Shown: piece after piece, positions 22,964-34,800 of the stretch | Position numbering within the stretch: position 1 is the first letter of the stretch | Layout: every line of letters begins with the position of its first letter | Assembly: GCA_903813345.2 (NCBI GenBank) | Contig: CAIIXF020000012.1 | Location: forward strand, 31,936,501-32,000,500 | Length of the DNA stretch: 64,000 nucleotides | Direction: 5' to 3' | DNA from: Owenia fusiformis | Taxonomy: Eukaryota; Annelida; Polychaeta; Sabellida; Oweniidae | Notes under the pieces: generated by a model | Told to the model about the DNA's origin: nothing | The model's database searches: none | What the model saw: only the letters and a program-made list of their open reading frames with translations | Program-made: the position numbers and the translations under genes

Positions 22964-23329
22964 TATGGATACAAAGAACGATGGGAAGATTTCTGAGAAA
23001 GAATTTGTAGACGCAGCTCTTGATTATAATCTAAATTACACAGACGAGGACACAAACAATCGTTTTTTTCGGACCTCTGATTGACTTTTGAATAGAATGT
23101 GGCATATATCTAATCATGAAAAATCATCTATGCAAGAAGTTTTCTTGTTTGTATCGATTTGGAGCCAAATATTTCTGCATGTAAGAGTTTTGAAAAAGCA
23201 GAAGCATTTTACAGATAGTTTGTCGGTAAAACTGTGTGGACATAGACAATATTGATGTACCAACCCTTGAATTAAGAACAAACAACATGTGTCAGGAGAT
23301 TAGAACTACACCAATCAATTGTCCAACAG

Positions 23330-23488
23330 AATTCTTGAAAAGAATGTATTTACTGACATTTCGAAGGCAGGCATTGTAATTCGAATATTTAAGAAAGGGC
23401 CAGGGGTTTAATTAGCAATTAAAGACTGGTCACCCTGAACCTTGTCTAAAATACTAGACATAAATATCCACAGAAGATTTCTTTTTCT
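23330..23488 (+). pseudogene. LINE reverse-transcriptase relic, left part
   Basis: In broken frames the sequence reads VIRIFKKGP and later TLSKILD, which fits the IFKKGD...NYRPIS...LSKILE region of LINE reverse transcriptases. Stops interrupt it. The relic is cut by the foldback element that starts at 23494. Confidence 0.5.
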
Positions 23489-23493
23489 CTTGC

Positions 23494-24279
23494 CCACGGT
23501 ACTAACTCACCGGGGCGTATCCAATCCAAAACGCCCCGGTAAACCGTTAATTTGAATTTCAAACATACCCTTTCTTTGGAAAATCAATGATTGTGAGTCT
23601 AACACAACACCGTTTTTCTTCAAACTTGTTCCATTAAAACCTTCACAGATATACCTTTCACTCGAGACATTGTTTTTGAGTACAGAGTCACTCGTTTTAG
23701 CGGCGTTTTGGTCCCCAGATGTGAGAAGATGCAAATCTTCAGAGATTTCAACCAAAATTGCCTCGATATACAGCCAGTTCTTTTATCATTCTCCCCTATA
23801 TTTTGCACAAGGACTCCCATTGCAACCCTCCATCTCTGCAGCAACATATTTATTACATTAAACGTAGCAATTTCCCAAAGTCCTACGCATCTGTTCTAAA
23901 TTGATCAAAACGCCCCGTTCTCTTCCAAAACGCCCCGTTGGATCTATACACCTTATACTGACTGGACTGCGGGGCAATTTGGAAGTTTTGGTCAATTTCG
24001 AGGCGAGATATCAAGAATTATGGTTGAAATCTCTGAGGATTTGCAACTTCTCACATCTGGGGACCAAAACGCCGCTAAAAGAGGGACTTTGTAAACAAAA
24101 GCAATGTCTGACTGAAAGGAATTTCTGTGAAGGTTTTAATGGAACAAGTTTGAGGAAAACGGTGTAGTGTTAGACTCACAAGCATTGATTTCACAAAGAT
24201 ATGGTAGATTTGAAATTCAAATTAACGGTTTTGCGGGGCGTTTTGGTTTTTATACGCCCCGTCGAGTTAGTACCGCGTG
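23494..24279. mobile_element. Foldback element, about 280-bp inverted arms
   Basis: The left arm 23494-23775 and right arm 23998-24279 are inverted copies that share ggtactaactc, cggggcgtat, accgttaatttgaatttcaa, aacttgttccattaaaacct and ggtccccagatgtgagaag. Both sides are flanked by cttgc (23489-23493 and 24280-24284), a candidate 5-bp target duplication. A second member lies at 45676-46083. No transposase is present. Confidence 0.82.
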
Positions 24280-24284
24280 CTTGC

Positions 24285-24640
24285 GAGACAATAGCCTATA
24301 TTTAAAAATTCTATAATGGCTTTAAACATCATATAGTAAATCAACTTAATAACATCGATCATGATCTTCATATTAAAGATCAAGGTAAAAATTCTATATT
24401 TTTCAACCTAACGTCTTCTTTTGTCCTAGTTGTGATAATGATTTTGTTTCCCTGATGACATCTTATTTTTCAAACAGGAAAGTACAAGTATGAACAATTG
24501 TCTACCAAGATGGTCAAAAGTCATGCTGAATTTGAAACTTTCAGCTTTGCCGATGACACTTCGCTCTATGACGCATTTGACAAAATATGAAGTATACATA
24601 TACAATCTGCTCTCTCGTCGCCTATACACATATGATTATA
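24285..24640 (+). pseudogene. Possible continuation of the LINE relic
   Basis: Near 24540 one frame reads FADDTSLYD, which resembles the reverse-transcriptase active site. Another frame of the same bases reads LPMTLRSMTHLTKY, which resembles the WNSLP..LRS end of other LINEs. Both cannot be right, so only a LINE origin is suggested. Downstream to about 25250 I see nothing recognisable. Confidence 0.3.
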
Positions 24641-25260
24641 GAGCCTTAAACTTGTGAAGGGATCGAAACGGATCAAAAGATGAAGCATGTATCCAGTGTT
24701 ATTATTTGTTCACTTTATTTTTTATTAAGAAAATACCATTGAAAGGTAATTCCAGTTGAACTCAATGTAAGGATCAGTCATCTATATCAATTTCATATAA
24801 TTTGTTTAATACTATTCCCATACCGTACGATGAAAACACTTGATACTGTACATTGTAGCTACGCCCTCTAAACCTTTTCAAAGCGATCCACCGTATAGCC
24901 ACGTAAGGATCATCCATCGCTTAATTAACATATCAAATGAACAGTCTCGTTACCAGCCGTTAACTATAAAACATACCTTATTTATCTCAATCTACACATT
25001 TCTTGTTCTTTTAAAAACTAATCTAATTCATTTTCATCTCACATGATTTGAGAGCAACATCTAGGGGTCACTTTTGAATTTAACTGCATTTTTTTGTGGC
25101 GATCATTTACTTGTTTTGCAATTATCATTTTTATGATTATAGAAAGACAGCACAAAATTAAGGAAAATATATTTTTCATCATTAATTTGTATTTTTCTTG
25201 ATTTTATCAGGTATGTCGATTTGACTAGATCTTGAGTATAGGGAGGGGCGCTTAACCACT

Positions 25261-25269
25261 ATATAAATC
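25261..25269 (+). promoter_or_regulatory. Likely TATA box of SCP copy B
   Basis: The motif accactatataaatca lies about 130 bases before the ATG at 25397, a usual distance once a roughly 100-base 5' leader is allowed. Confidence 0.45.
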
Positions 25270-25396
25270 ATGTAAGTAAGATCCTAGACTTGTACACATT
25301 TGGGTTAAAACACATTCAATGCATGAAATGAAATGAATAAAAGAAACTGTCTAAAAAACACTGTACAAACCATTTAGTAGACTGTAGTCAGTGAGT

Positions 25397-26794
25397 ATGG
25401 ATGCGTTAAAACTCCAAGTAAGTAATCTTCGTTCAACAATTTGAATTAAGATCAATAACCTGAAAATGGCATGTACATAAATACGAGGTTGACGAAGTAC
25501 TTATAATTGTGAAAATCCTTATTGTAATTATAATTTCATGGGATATTTTTGTGTTTTATTGTATTGTTCATTTAAGGCCAGAGTTTAGTTTTCTTATCAA
25601 AAAAACAGCATTCAGACAGATATGGTTTAAATTTTATGTTTTTTGAGAAATGTTGTACATTTTCAGTGACTACCTCATTTTTAAAATGACAATGATTTGG
25701 CAGTTATTTCAGACATGCCCCAAATACGAGAAAATGTTTTTGAAAAGTACAATCCCGAAACAGTGTTCATCGGATCCATCGGGCAAGAATAGGTCACCAA
25801 GGGGACAATTGTCCAAGGGACGTTTATGTTTTTTCAAAACTTTGCACATTTTATCATGTTTAGATGAAAGACATTCCACGCATCTGGGTCGTTAAGAAAA
25901 TGACCATTTTTTTTGCTTGGGATATTGACAAAGATGGAATACTCTCCTATGAGGACTGCATGGGAATAGCAGATCGCATTATTAAATCAGGTAAGTAGTA
26001 TAGATAACACACATCTATTTGATATTATAATGGCAGAATCATTTCAGACAATACAATCAGCTCTGGTTTACAGCACGATTCCTACGTTAGTATTTATGAT
26101 AAATAGTTACCTTATTTAAGATATAGTTGTAAACTGCATTAATATGTTCCAGTGACAAGTAGTTCTTTATTCTCATGCAAATAAAGCTACTTTCATACCA
26201 TGTTCATACATCATTTTAATCCATGTTCGTTGCAGCTAATTTGAGAGACCATGAAGCAAGTAAAGTTATACAATTCTTCAGAGAATTCCATTCTAGCTTT
26301 GATAAGGAATCACCTGGTTTCTGGATAAAACCATTGAACGAGCAACTTTTGGATCTTTGGTCAACAGTTAAAAGTCCAAACTTTAAAAAGGCAGTGGAAG
26401 AATTTTATGCCAAAATGTTTCAGGTATCCTAGTACATTCAATTTTTATAAATGAACAAAACAGTCATGCACTACTATTTGGATTATTTTCTGATTAATTT
26501 TAAAATTAGATGATTACTATGTAAAAATAAACTGACCAATATTTCATTATCAATATATTGCAGGCTCTTGATTTCAATTCTGATGGTTTCATCAGTTTTG
26601 ATGAGTACCTTCACTTTTGGAAGGCTATGGGCCTAGATCCAAGTCTAGCCAGGCTACAGTTTGACTACATGGATACAGACCATGATGGAAAGATTTCTGA
26701 GAAAGAATTTGTAGACGCAGCTCTTGATTATAATCTAAATTACACAGACGAGGACACAAACAATCGCTTTTTTGGACATCTGATTGACTTTTGA
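25397..26794 (+). CDS. Sarcoplasmic calcium-binding protein, copy B, intact, four exons
   Basis: Exons 25397-25417, 25864-25990, 26236-26423 and 26564-26794 join in phases 0, 1 and 0 with GT-AG borders to give 188 aa. EF-hand 1 has loop DIDKDGILSYED with D at position 12, as in annelid SCPs. The second EF-hand is not recognisable. EF-hands 3 (DFNSDGFISFDE) and 4 (DTDHDGKISEKE) are canonical, each ending in E. Family knowledge: SCPs are cytosolic Ca2+ and Mg2+ buffers of invertebrate muscle and neurons. The first exon codes only MDALKLQ. Intron 1 shares aatacgaggttg with copy A, so introns were copied too. A polyadenylation signal follows at 26804. Calmodulin is excluded by length and loop set. 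Confidence 0.9.
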
Positions 26795-26803
26795 TTCGAG
26801 TCA

Positions 26804-26809
26804 AATAAA
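26804..26809 (+). terminator. Polyadenylation signal of SCP copy B
   Basis: AATAAA lies 10 bases after the stop codon; the 3' untranslated region would be very short. Confidence 0.5.
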
Positions 26810-28509
26810 TACTTTGCAGCCAACGGATGCATAAAGATTAAATTATTTTCCAGGGATAATGACTGAATGAAACATTCTACCTGTTGTCATCTTGAACAGG
26901 GACAGTCTAAGTAGTTTTGTCGTCATAATGAATGGCGCGTCTTTGTCGAGCAGCATAAAAACGTTATCTAAAGCGGTGTGTTTTAACCTAATGTCTACTG
27001 GGGAGGGGAGGGGGGGGGGAAATTGACCTCCCCTTTGTTTGTAATAATACTAACTATGCCTCCGTTATTTTGTTGAGCTCGAACAACAGATATATGGCAC
27101 TTCTTGGCGTAAAAATCAAAGTGATTTAGGGTAAAGAGGCAAAGTTATGGAAGTCCGAAGTCGATGCCAATAAAAAGGAATTTCGTTAAATATTGATAGT
27201 TACCTTATTTCTAATACTATGGAAAATGTGATGATAATTGCTATGTTTGATAATAATCATTTTAATAATAAAATTTCTTTCCCATCATCACTATTCGCAA
27301 TATTATGAATTTAAAAGAATTCGCGAATCACCCATTTAAACCTTTGATTTTTTACCTATTTGTAAATGTTAAGGCAAATTGTGGTAACAGAATAATCAAG
27401 AAACCTCTTTCCAAATTTAAGATATATTTTTTGTTCTTCCCTCCCATTCGTGCCATATTTATAGGGATGTCATTCAGTTATACTTTAGTGATATACAAAG
27501 CCAATTCGTCCACTGATTTGAAGTAATCTACGTGAATTAATCAGTTTGGTTGTGGACTTTTTCTATATCCAATTTTAGATCCCAATACTGTTGGGATAAG
27601 GTTTTGAAGAAATGCGTTTCCCATAGTTTCCCATACTATTCTAAACTTTCAGATGTGAGTGATGTTTGTTGATAACATTTATACATTTTACCGATTTTAA
27701 ATCATAATCATGTGAGATAAGCCTACTAGCAGCGAAAGCATTCCGAATTTTCAAAAAACTTTTTTGCAACTTTAACTTACAGATATCTCAACAATTAAAG
27801 GGTAGATGCGTTCTTATTCACGTCAATTAAGTCTAATTTGATTGTGTTTAAAGCGAATTCACTTGCTAAGCGGGTAGGGAATTTACAAAAATATTGTTTT
27901 AATTTGCGAGGTATCAATACAATTCACTTTTTCTGGGCTTTGTCCACATATTTCATTATAGCTTCAAGAGGTTGTTCACACCAATTACAGGGGGTAATTT
28001 ACTACATTTTTTCGAATTTTCGAACATTGTTTGATCGGATGATGACTACATACCATGAAAAAGAGTCCATAATCTATCTGATTAAATTACTTTCTTCTTT
28101 TCACATGATTTCAAAGGATGAAGAGAACAATCTTTTTGACTGACTTTTCGTTTTCCAACACAGTTGCATTTTTGGGAGATTCATTCATTTTATTTATTTT
28201 AGAGTTTCATTTATTTGAACTTTGAGAAAGAATCTTTTAAACATCGAAAATGTCACTTTTGATATATGATTAAATACAGTAAGGCACATAACAAATATCG
28301 TAATGCATTTATGTATATTTTGTATAAGGCTCATCGCCAGTGACCCGATGCGCGAATGCCTAGTATCTAACATTACATTTCATATAGACATTGAAAGAAT
28401 TGCTGAATTAACGACCATCGCCCGGCTGTAAACAGGTTAAACTATTACATTTTTAAAAGACTGAGGGATCTATAGCAAACATCATACACATTATTTTTAA
28501 ATTTCAAAA
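26810..28509. other. Intergenic DNA between SCP copy B and the NXPE-like gene
   Basis: A poly-G run lies at about 27002-27019. The stretch 27190-27340 (gatagttaccttatttctaa, then ttcgcgaatc) is related to 31785-31985 in an NXPE intron, a diverged dispersed pair. A 101-codon frame at 27838-28143 has no family motif and no codon-use or splice support, so I do not call it a gene. Confidence 0.45.
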
Positions 28510-28835
28510 ACCTCGTACAGTTTAGCATGTACACTGATCAGGCTTACTTGGAAATGAAGTCAAGATAAATCAAGGAGGTTCAAAAAATGAAAAAAAGAGT
28601 TTAACATGTACACTTCTGAGGCTTACTTGGAAATGAAGTCAAGATAAATCAAGGAGGCTCAAAAATGAGAAAAAGAGTTTAACATGTACACTGCTCAGGC
28701 TTACTTGGAAATGAAGTCAAGATAAATCAAGGAGGTTCAAAAAATGAAAAAAAAGAGTTTAACATGTACACTGCTCAGACTTACTTGGAAATGAACTCAA
28801 GATAAATCAAGGCGGTTCAAAAAATGAAAAAGAGA
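28510..28835 (+). repeat. Tandem repeat, period about 79 bp, four copies, overlapping the NXPE start
   Basis: The string cttggaaatgaa occurs at 28547, 28626, 28704 and 28784. Each unit has caaggaggttcaaaaaatga near its end. The ATG in the first two units opens a five-codon reading frame closed by TAA (28587-28604 and 28665-28682), the third opens a longer short frame at 28744, and the fourth is the start of the NXPE-like protein at 28824. Confidence 0.88.
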
Positions 28836-31800
28836 ATGCAAACACAAGAAAAACTCGGATTTTTATCACCGTCATGTTGTTTTTGCATGGTCGTTTGCAT
28901 CGTCATTATAACGACAGTGCTGATTGCTATACTCAATGACAATAATATTCCCATGTCATTTTCCTATGCGGAAAAATATCCCAAATTTAGAATTTCAGAT
29001 GCCACAAAGACCAAGGAAGATTCTGCAAATAATAAATTCCAAAGTTTGGCTTTGGGTAAGTTGTTTTACGATTCTAAATGCAGTATGACCAAATAATGGT
29101 ACCCTCTAGTTTTTGTTATAACTTCCCAAAGGACAAGTGTCGGTTTGGAGAACAGTCTATTTGGCAAATATTTTTTATGAAAAATATATAACACCCGAAG
29201 TAAATTATGAATATTCAAAAGAGGAGATTTAAATCGACAATATGTAAAAATATCAAAATTGTCCAAAGCAGGCGTAAGGTGCAGTATGCTGATAACTAGT
29301 CTTTTAAAGGAATATGCCATGATCTTTTGCGTCGATAAACACAACAGATTCTCTTACACATCATAGCAAAGGAACTGTACGATGTGTTGGCAGGTTTTGT
29401 AGTCGAGAGATTTGTAAGTACTCATTTAATTTCGACGTTTTGACAGAATATGAGCCTTTCTTTCTCACAGAAGCATTAACATTTATGCAGAGATACGTGT
29501 ACCTCTATAGTATCACTATGTCTCAATGTTTTACCTGATCATACGTAGAAATTAATAAACATTCTAGAACGCATGGCAATTTTTGTCAAAAAATATTAAT
29601 TTCAAAAAGTCATCATATTTTCACAAATCCAGCTCAATCATCTTGAAATATTGATTAGATTCCCAATCTAATATTAATATATTATCCACAGACAATTCAG
29701 TTTCCAAAATCAACATTCTGTTTTTTCTCTCTGGTGTAAACTTTGCAGTGAGACATGTATTGAAATGTTGAAGCTAGTTTCCCATTTAACACAACCTGTG
29801 TCTCCCGATGAAGTTATAACTTTGTCAGACTTTCCAACTAATGCTGTATTTTTGTATCCCCAGGGTGCTAGTGAATATTTTAATGGGTTCATTGTTCTTT
29901 TTCATGATACCTAGCTTGGGGAAATACTTATTTAATATTATGCAATAGACTTGTACCACGGGCAGTTCAAAAACGCAGTCTTCTTAACTGGAATTATTAT
30001 GATTCTGCAGGACATACGTACTTAAGACAGCTAATTTGCACAAAGGACCACGGAAGGTATATCTGAAATTTGTTGGATACCTTCCGTGGTCATTTGATGG
30101 GTAATGTACTTGATTGCTTAAAATAATGAAAATCCCTCCCATATTATACATTATTTCATCAAAGTTGAGTAAAAGTGTTGTATCTGCTAAAGGATGAGTC
30201 AGGGAATGAGTCTGGGTATCGACTTAGAAAATATTGAAAATTGTAATGTCTGAAAAACCAACTCAGTCACACATATTATTAAACTTCAATATCTTATCCA
30301 TCTTCTGAGAGTACAAAAACGTCAAATTCTATCTCAATTAATGAAGAATTTTGGCATCAAAGACAGTGCATATCACTTTGTCAGAATTGAAAAAAACTAA
30401 TGGGAAATATTAAATGAATTATTTATACAAAAGGTTTGAAACATATCCTCCAAAACATTGCTTACTTTCTTTTTATAGACATTGAATGGTATTTCTGGAT
30501 AAGTGAATTGATTTTTATCTGGGTAATCAAAGGATTATAGTCACTCAAAGTTACTGAGCTTCCAGTTTTGAGACTCTAATTGTGTTGGTGAATTTACACA
30601 TACTTCAGTAAAATTCATGCTGAGCACAACATTTTGGTTTCAATTTTATAATCTCTATACATGACCCTAGTGATGAAGAGTCAGAATCAGTCAAAAAATC
30701 TAAACCGGAAAACTGTGCTCATTGTGAAAACTAAAAGTGAAGCAAATTTTTCTCTGACATTTCTTACATCAAATGGCAGCCGTCTTGTTTTTCCCCCTTC
30801 AAATTAAACTGGCGGGAAATTCAAAAATTTGAAAAAAATTTTAATCCCTGAATATATTTCAAAAATATGATTTTCTTTTAAATTCTTCATTGGTCTTAAA
30901 TTATTTCTTCTTCGTAAGTCATACATGTTGCCATTGGTGTTTTTTTCTATGATAATGACTATTTTTTGTTTGTTAAGATACTTATTCTGACTCTCAGCAG
31001 GGGGTTAATTATGCATCAAAACTCGTGAAAAAGTAAATCTACTTATCAAATATAACAAGGACAGTAATAAAAACCATATTTCACATACATTTGACTGAGG
31101 GACCAAAAGGGCATATACCCGGACACATCATTTGCTATAGCGACCTTTTGATTGTTTGAAGGTCGTGGGCCTTGACAGTTTGGCATTTTAACTGTAGGCC
31201 CTACACTGTAGCTGAATGGAAGGGTTCAAAATATAAACAGTAAATCAAATGTAAATTGTTTATATTTTTCATCTTTTTAGTGGAAAATGATAAATACAGG
31301 AAACATACAAAGAAAATCAAAACCCCTAGAAGGAAGAGCTATCGACCAGGGGAAAATTCATTTTCCCCAGGTGCACGACTTCCCAATACAGTGAAAGAAA
31401 CAAAAATAAAAACTTGCAAACAAAATAGAACTCATTCTTTCCTCTATCTCAGCGGCCTACACAGTGATCCACGATTACATATCGACTTTAAAAGAAAAAA
31501 GTTCGTTTATAAGATCCAGCTTGACTACCCTACATGGAAAGTTTCTATCTGGTCGACTGCAGAATATTGTCACGCCGAAGGTTGGATCAGCAACACAAAG
31601 AGTGCAAGGTATGGCCAACAAGTATATGAAAATGTCAGAGCCCAAAGCCGAATAACTATAATTATCTCGAGCCTTCTTAATCAAAACTTCATAACAAATA
31701 ATGAGTACCATAATTTGAGAAACAATTTTCAAGAATTGTTAAAATGAAGTTGTGGCCACTTTCAAGATGAACTTGAAATTCTTAAAATATCGATAGTTAC

Positions 31801-34800
31801 CTAGTTTCTTATACTCTAGAAAATGCAAAAGTGATGATAATAACTCTGTTTGATTACATAATCATTTAGCACATTGAATCATCTTTCTAATATGCTTTAT
31901 TTCATGAAAATTAAGTCCTTTATTGACTATGTAATGAATTTCTAAAGATGAAAACAGTTATATCCAAGTATTCGCGAATCGCATTCTCTTCACGGTTTTG
32001 ATGAATACTAGATTTTTCCGCACATGCCTGAACGTTTATTCATACTGTGGTTATGGAATTATGATAATACACCTTTACAGATTTTAAATATCATTTTTTG
32101 AATTCTCCCCTACCCTCAGACTTTTTATTTTCATGATTATGTGATTCTGACCTACTTTTTACTTGGATCAACCCTTTAATGGTGATTTTTACATTGCTGC
32201 AAAAAGTGTAACATAGTGAATAGATTTGTTTTTATTCTTATATACAGAAACACATATGTGGTAGGCCTCTCAAAGCAAACGAAGATCCCGATATATGTAG
32301 CTGACAGAAGTGTGACTCAACCAATCAAAGTTAAAACAGCTCAATACACTTTGATTCTTACTCGACGAAGTCGGGGTGAACGCGGGGCGTTTCCCGAAAA
32401 AGTCAATCATAACGTATGTCTAATGAGGCAAGAGTGTGACAGAATGATTTTTCCAAAAGAGCCATGCGGACTGCAGGCAACTGGTAATGACTCTTGGAAC
32501 ACGATAAAGACACGAAACGCCAAGCTACCAGAATGTGAGTCTGGAAACGTGCCAGGTAAATAGAGAAAGTGTGATGGCAAATAATACAAAGCCAGCTTTC
32601 AAAGCCAGATATAAAAGCCAGATTTTAAGCCGGATTCTATGGTACATCCGAAGCCGTTTTTCAGAACCTATATGAAGCCGGCATCTACAAATTTGATTTT
32701 AAAACGGCTTCTGCGACCGTGTAACTGATTGTAGAGTCCCCGGTGGTCAGTGTCTGAAGAACAGTTAACCTTGTAGATGTCCGTCGAGTTTTAAGTGCCC
32801 CCCCCCCCCTAGGGGACATGAAAAACCATGGTCATCTAAAGCTAATTTTAATGTCCCCTTTATTCATGAATCAAACTGATACAGATGAAGCATGTTATCA
32901 TAAAAGGTTGCACACCTTAAGATTGTTTCCATTAATGAAAATTTTTAGCGTTTAGCGTTTTGAACAGCCCCTGAGGCGGCGTAAGGGTGTCCTTAAGCAC
33001 GGGGCTATACCGTGCTATAAGCACGGTGGATGATAAACCTCTGACAGACGCCTTCGACGTCCCGTTCAGCGTCCTCGGGGTCGGATTGTAATTCAATTTT
33101 TGCTAAGTGAACTAATTAACCTGATTCCAAAGCACAACATTTATATCTACCTTCCAAAATAGTAAGTTCTGCGATATTGAACTTTAGGAGCCTGGTTGGT
33201 ACCATGTGCGGACTGTTCTGATGCTAACAGTTGCTATTGGAAACAGGCAGTATGGCAGCCTAACAAATGCAGTCACCATAGGCCATCACTTAAGTTGGCA
33301 CAACGCAGCTACGATGGAAAAAATGTAAGTTTTTGTAAAGGTTTATGTACTGTATCATTATGTCCATGTATTATAAAAATGTTATAGTTTTGCCCAATTG
33401 TGATCAAAATAAATCCAACAGGTGAACACGAAATACAATTTGTTGCTCTATCCAATGATTCCAGTTACCTCCAATACCCTCAGAAGTAATGTCACTTAAG
33501 CTTCATGTAGTTTCATTTTGACTTTCAATATCCCTGCCCTAAAAATATTTAACCACGTGAACTAAATGTGGATATAAAACGTTTTTAGATTCTCTTCCTC
33601 GGGGACTCGACTCTACGTAGAATAATGTACTATATGATGGAATATATCAATGGCAGTCTTACGGAATGGAGGCTGTCTCATAGTTCTCTTGTGTATAGCA
33701 ACATTAACGGTGGACGCACGCACATTAGTTTTCTTTACTATCCCAGCCTTCAAAAACATTCGTCACCTATCAACAAAGCTCTGAAAACACTTGTGAAAAT
33801 GTGAGATATACTATTAAGCTTTAGCAGCTAGTTTCCCTTGAATTAAATAGCATTGATTGGTCAGTTAAAGGCAGAATCAGATATATAAGGGTGACAAAAG
33901 TACATGCAACATGTACAAGTGACCTACCGATCTATTCATTACAATCTCAAATACAATATTCACGATATGTCATAAATTGGTGAAGTTATTACGGATTCAA
34001 AGTGCAAAAATGGGTGAAAACTGTTTAAATTCTCCCAAATAATAAGAATGGTAACCATAATCTTATAGAAAAATAATACATTAAGGAACACATAGATACT
34101 CGAATGATCTTGATTGGACATCAGGGTGCAGAGAAATCGTATTTTACTGAGTGGCTTCACGAAAAAAAAATATGGTTATAAGCCACGTTAAAGATGATGA
34201 AAACTAACACACTGTGTAACACATTTGTTCTTTTCTTTTTCTTTCTTTTTAGTTCACACCCTGTTAGAAATTCTAGCAGTACTGTGCTAGTTGTGGGACG
34301 GTATAGGAATATTGATAAGAGTGACTTTCCGCTCCTGATGTCCACACTGAAAGAGTTGGGATTGACTGGGATTAAGTTAATTATGAAGACAATGGGTGCG
34401 AACAGGTGTGAGGTAATCCAAAATAGGGGATCTAAGTCGATGACATCGTTGCATTGTTGCAATTTTGTTTTTTGTTCTATCTGAAATGAAACACCTAAAT
34501 GCAAATTGACTTCAGATCCTTGTAGGGGACCCCAAGACATGTAAAGATTGAATGGTGATATTTTGTGAATCTGGTTCAAAAGTGCTGAGTAAGGACATTC
34601 AATCATTTCCGAGTCTGAATTTGAAAGAATGTTGGGAACCTTTAAAAAGCGCAATTGTAGATGAATCGAGTATTTTGAGATTTCACATCGTATGAAATAG
34701 AAAAAATATTGTATCGTGTTTAGACACTGGAAAAATGCAATAGAAAGTCACATCTTTGTTCATTTTCAGTTATACTTTTTGGACTTTGCTGAAAAATCAA

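Larger units (their letters stand above)
17031..23084 (+). pseudogene. Sarcoplasmic calcium-binding protein, copy A, split by a transposon
   Basis: Exons match copy B: 17031-17051 (MDAIKPQ), 17602-17728 (EF-hand 1 loop DIDKDGIVSYED), 19871-20052, and 20386-20491 (EF-hand 3 loop DFNSDGFIDFSE). The last exon stops at a TA inside the codons for D-Y-M-D and resumes at 22966 after a 2.47-kb transposon, ending at TGA 23082. Three further defects are visible. The donor after exon 2 is GTAGAC instead of GTAAGT, with a MITE starting 12 bases on. The third residue of the EF-hand 4 loop is K instead of D. An extra base near the end changes the last residues to FRTSD. Exon 3 is two codons shorter than in copy B, in frame. 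The family buffers Ca2+ in invertebrate muscle. It is probably a pseudogene unless the transposon is spliced out. Confidence 0.85.

Noticed and set aside
24540-24570. FADDTSLYD as proof of a reverse-transcriptase active site
   Set aside because: A second frame of the same bases fits the C-terminal end of other LINEs equally well and the surroundings are full of stops.
27838-28143. 101-codon frame as a gene
   Set aside because: No homology, signal, splice or codon-use support; AT-rich composition makes such frames common.
30046-30091. Hairpin as a microRNA precursor
   Set aside because: The stem is only 15 bp, too short for a normal precursor of about 22 bp or more, and nothing else supports it.
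31464-31655. Second frame over NXPE exon 2
   Set aside because: Only the other frame joins exons 1 and 3 in phase through the AAG|GTATGG donor at 31608.
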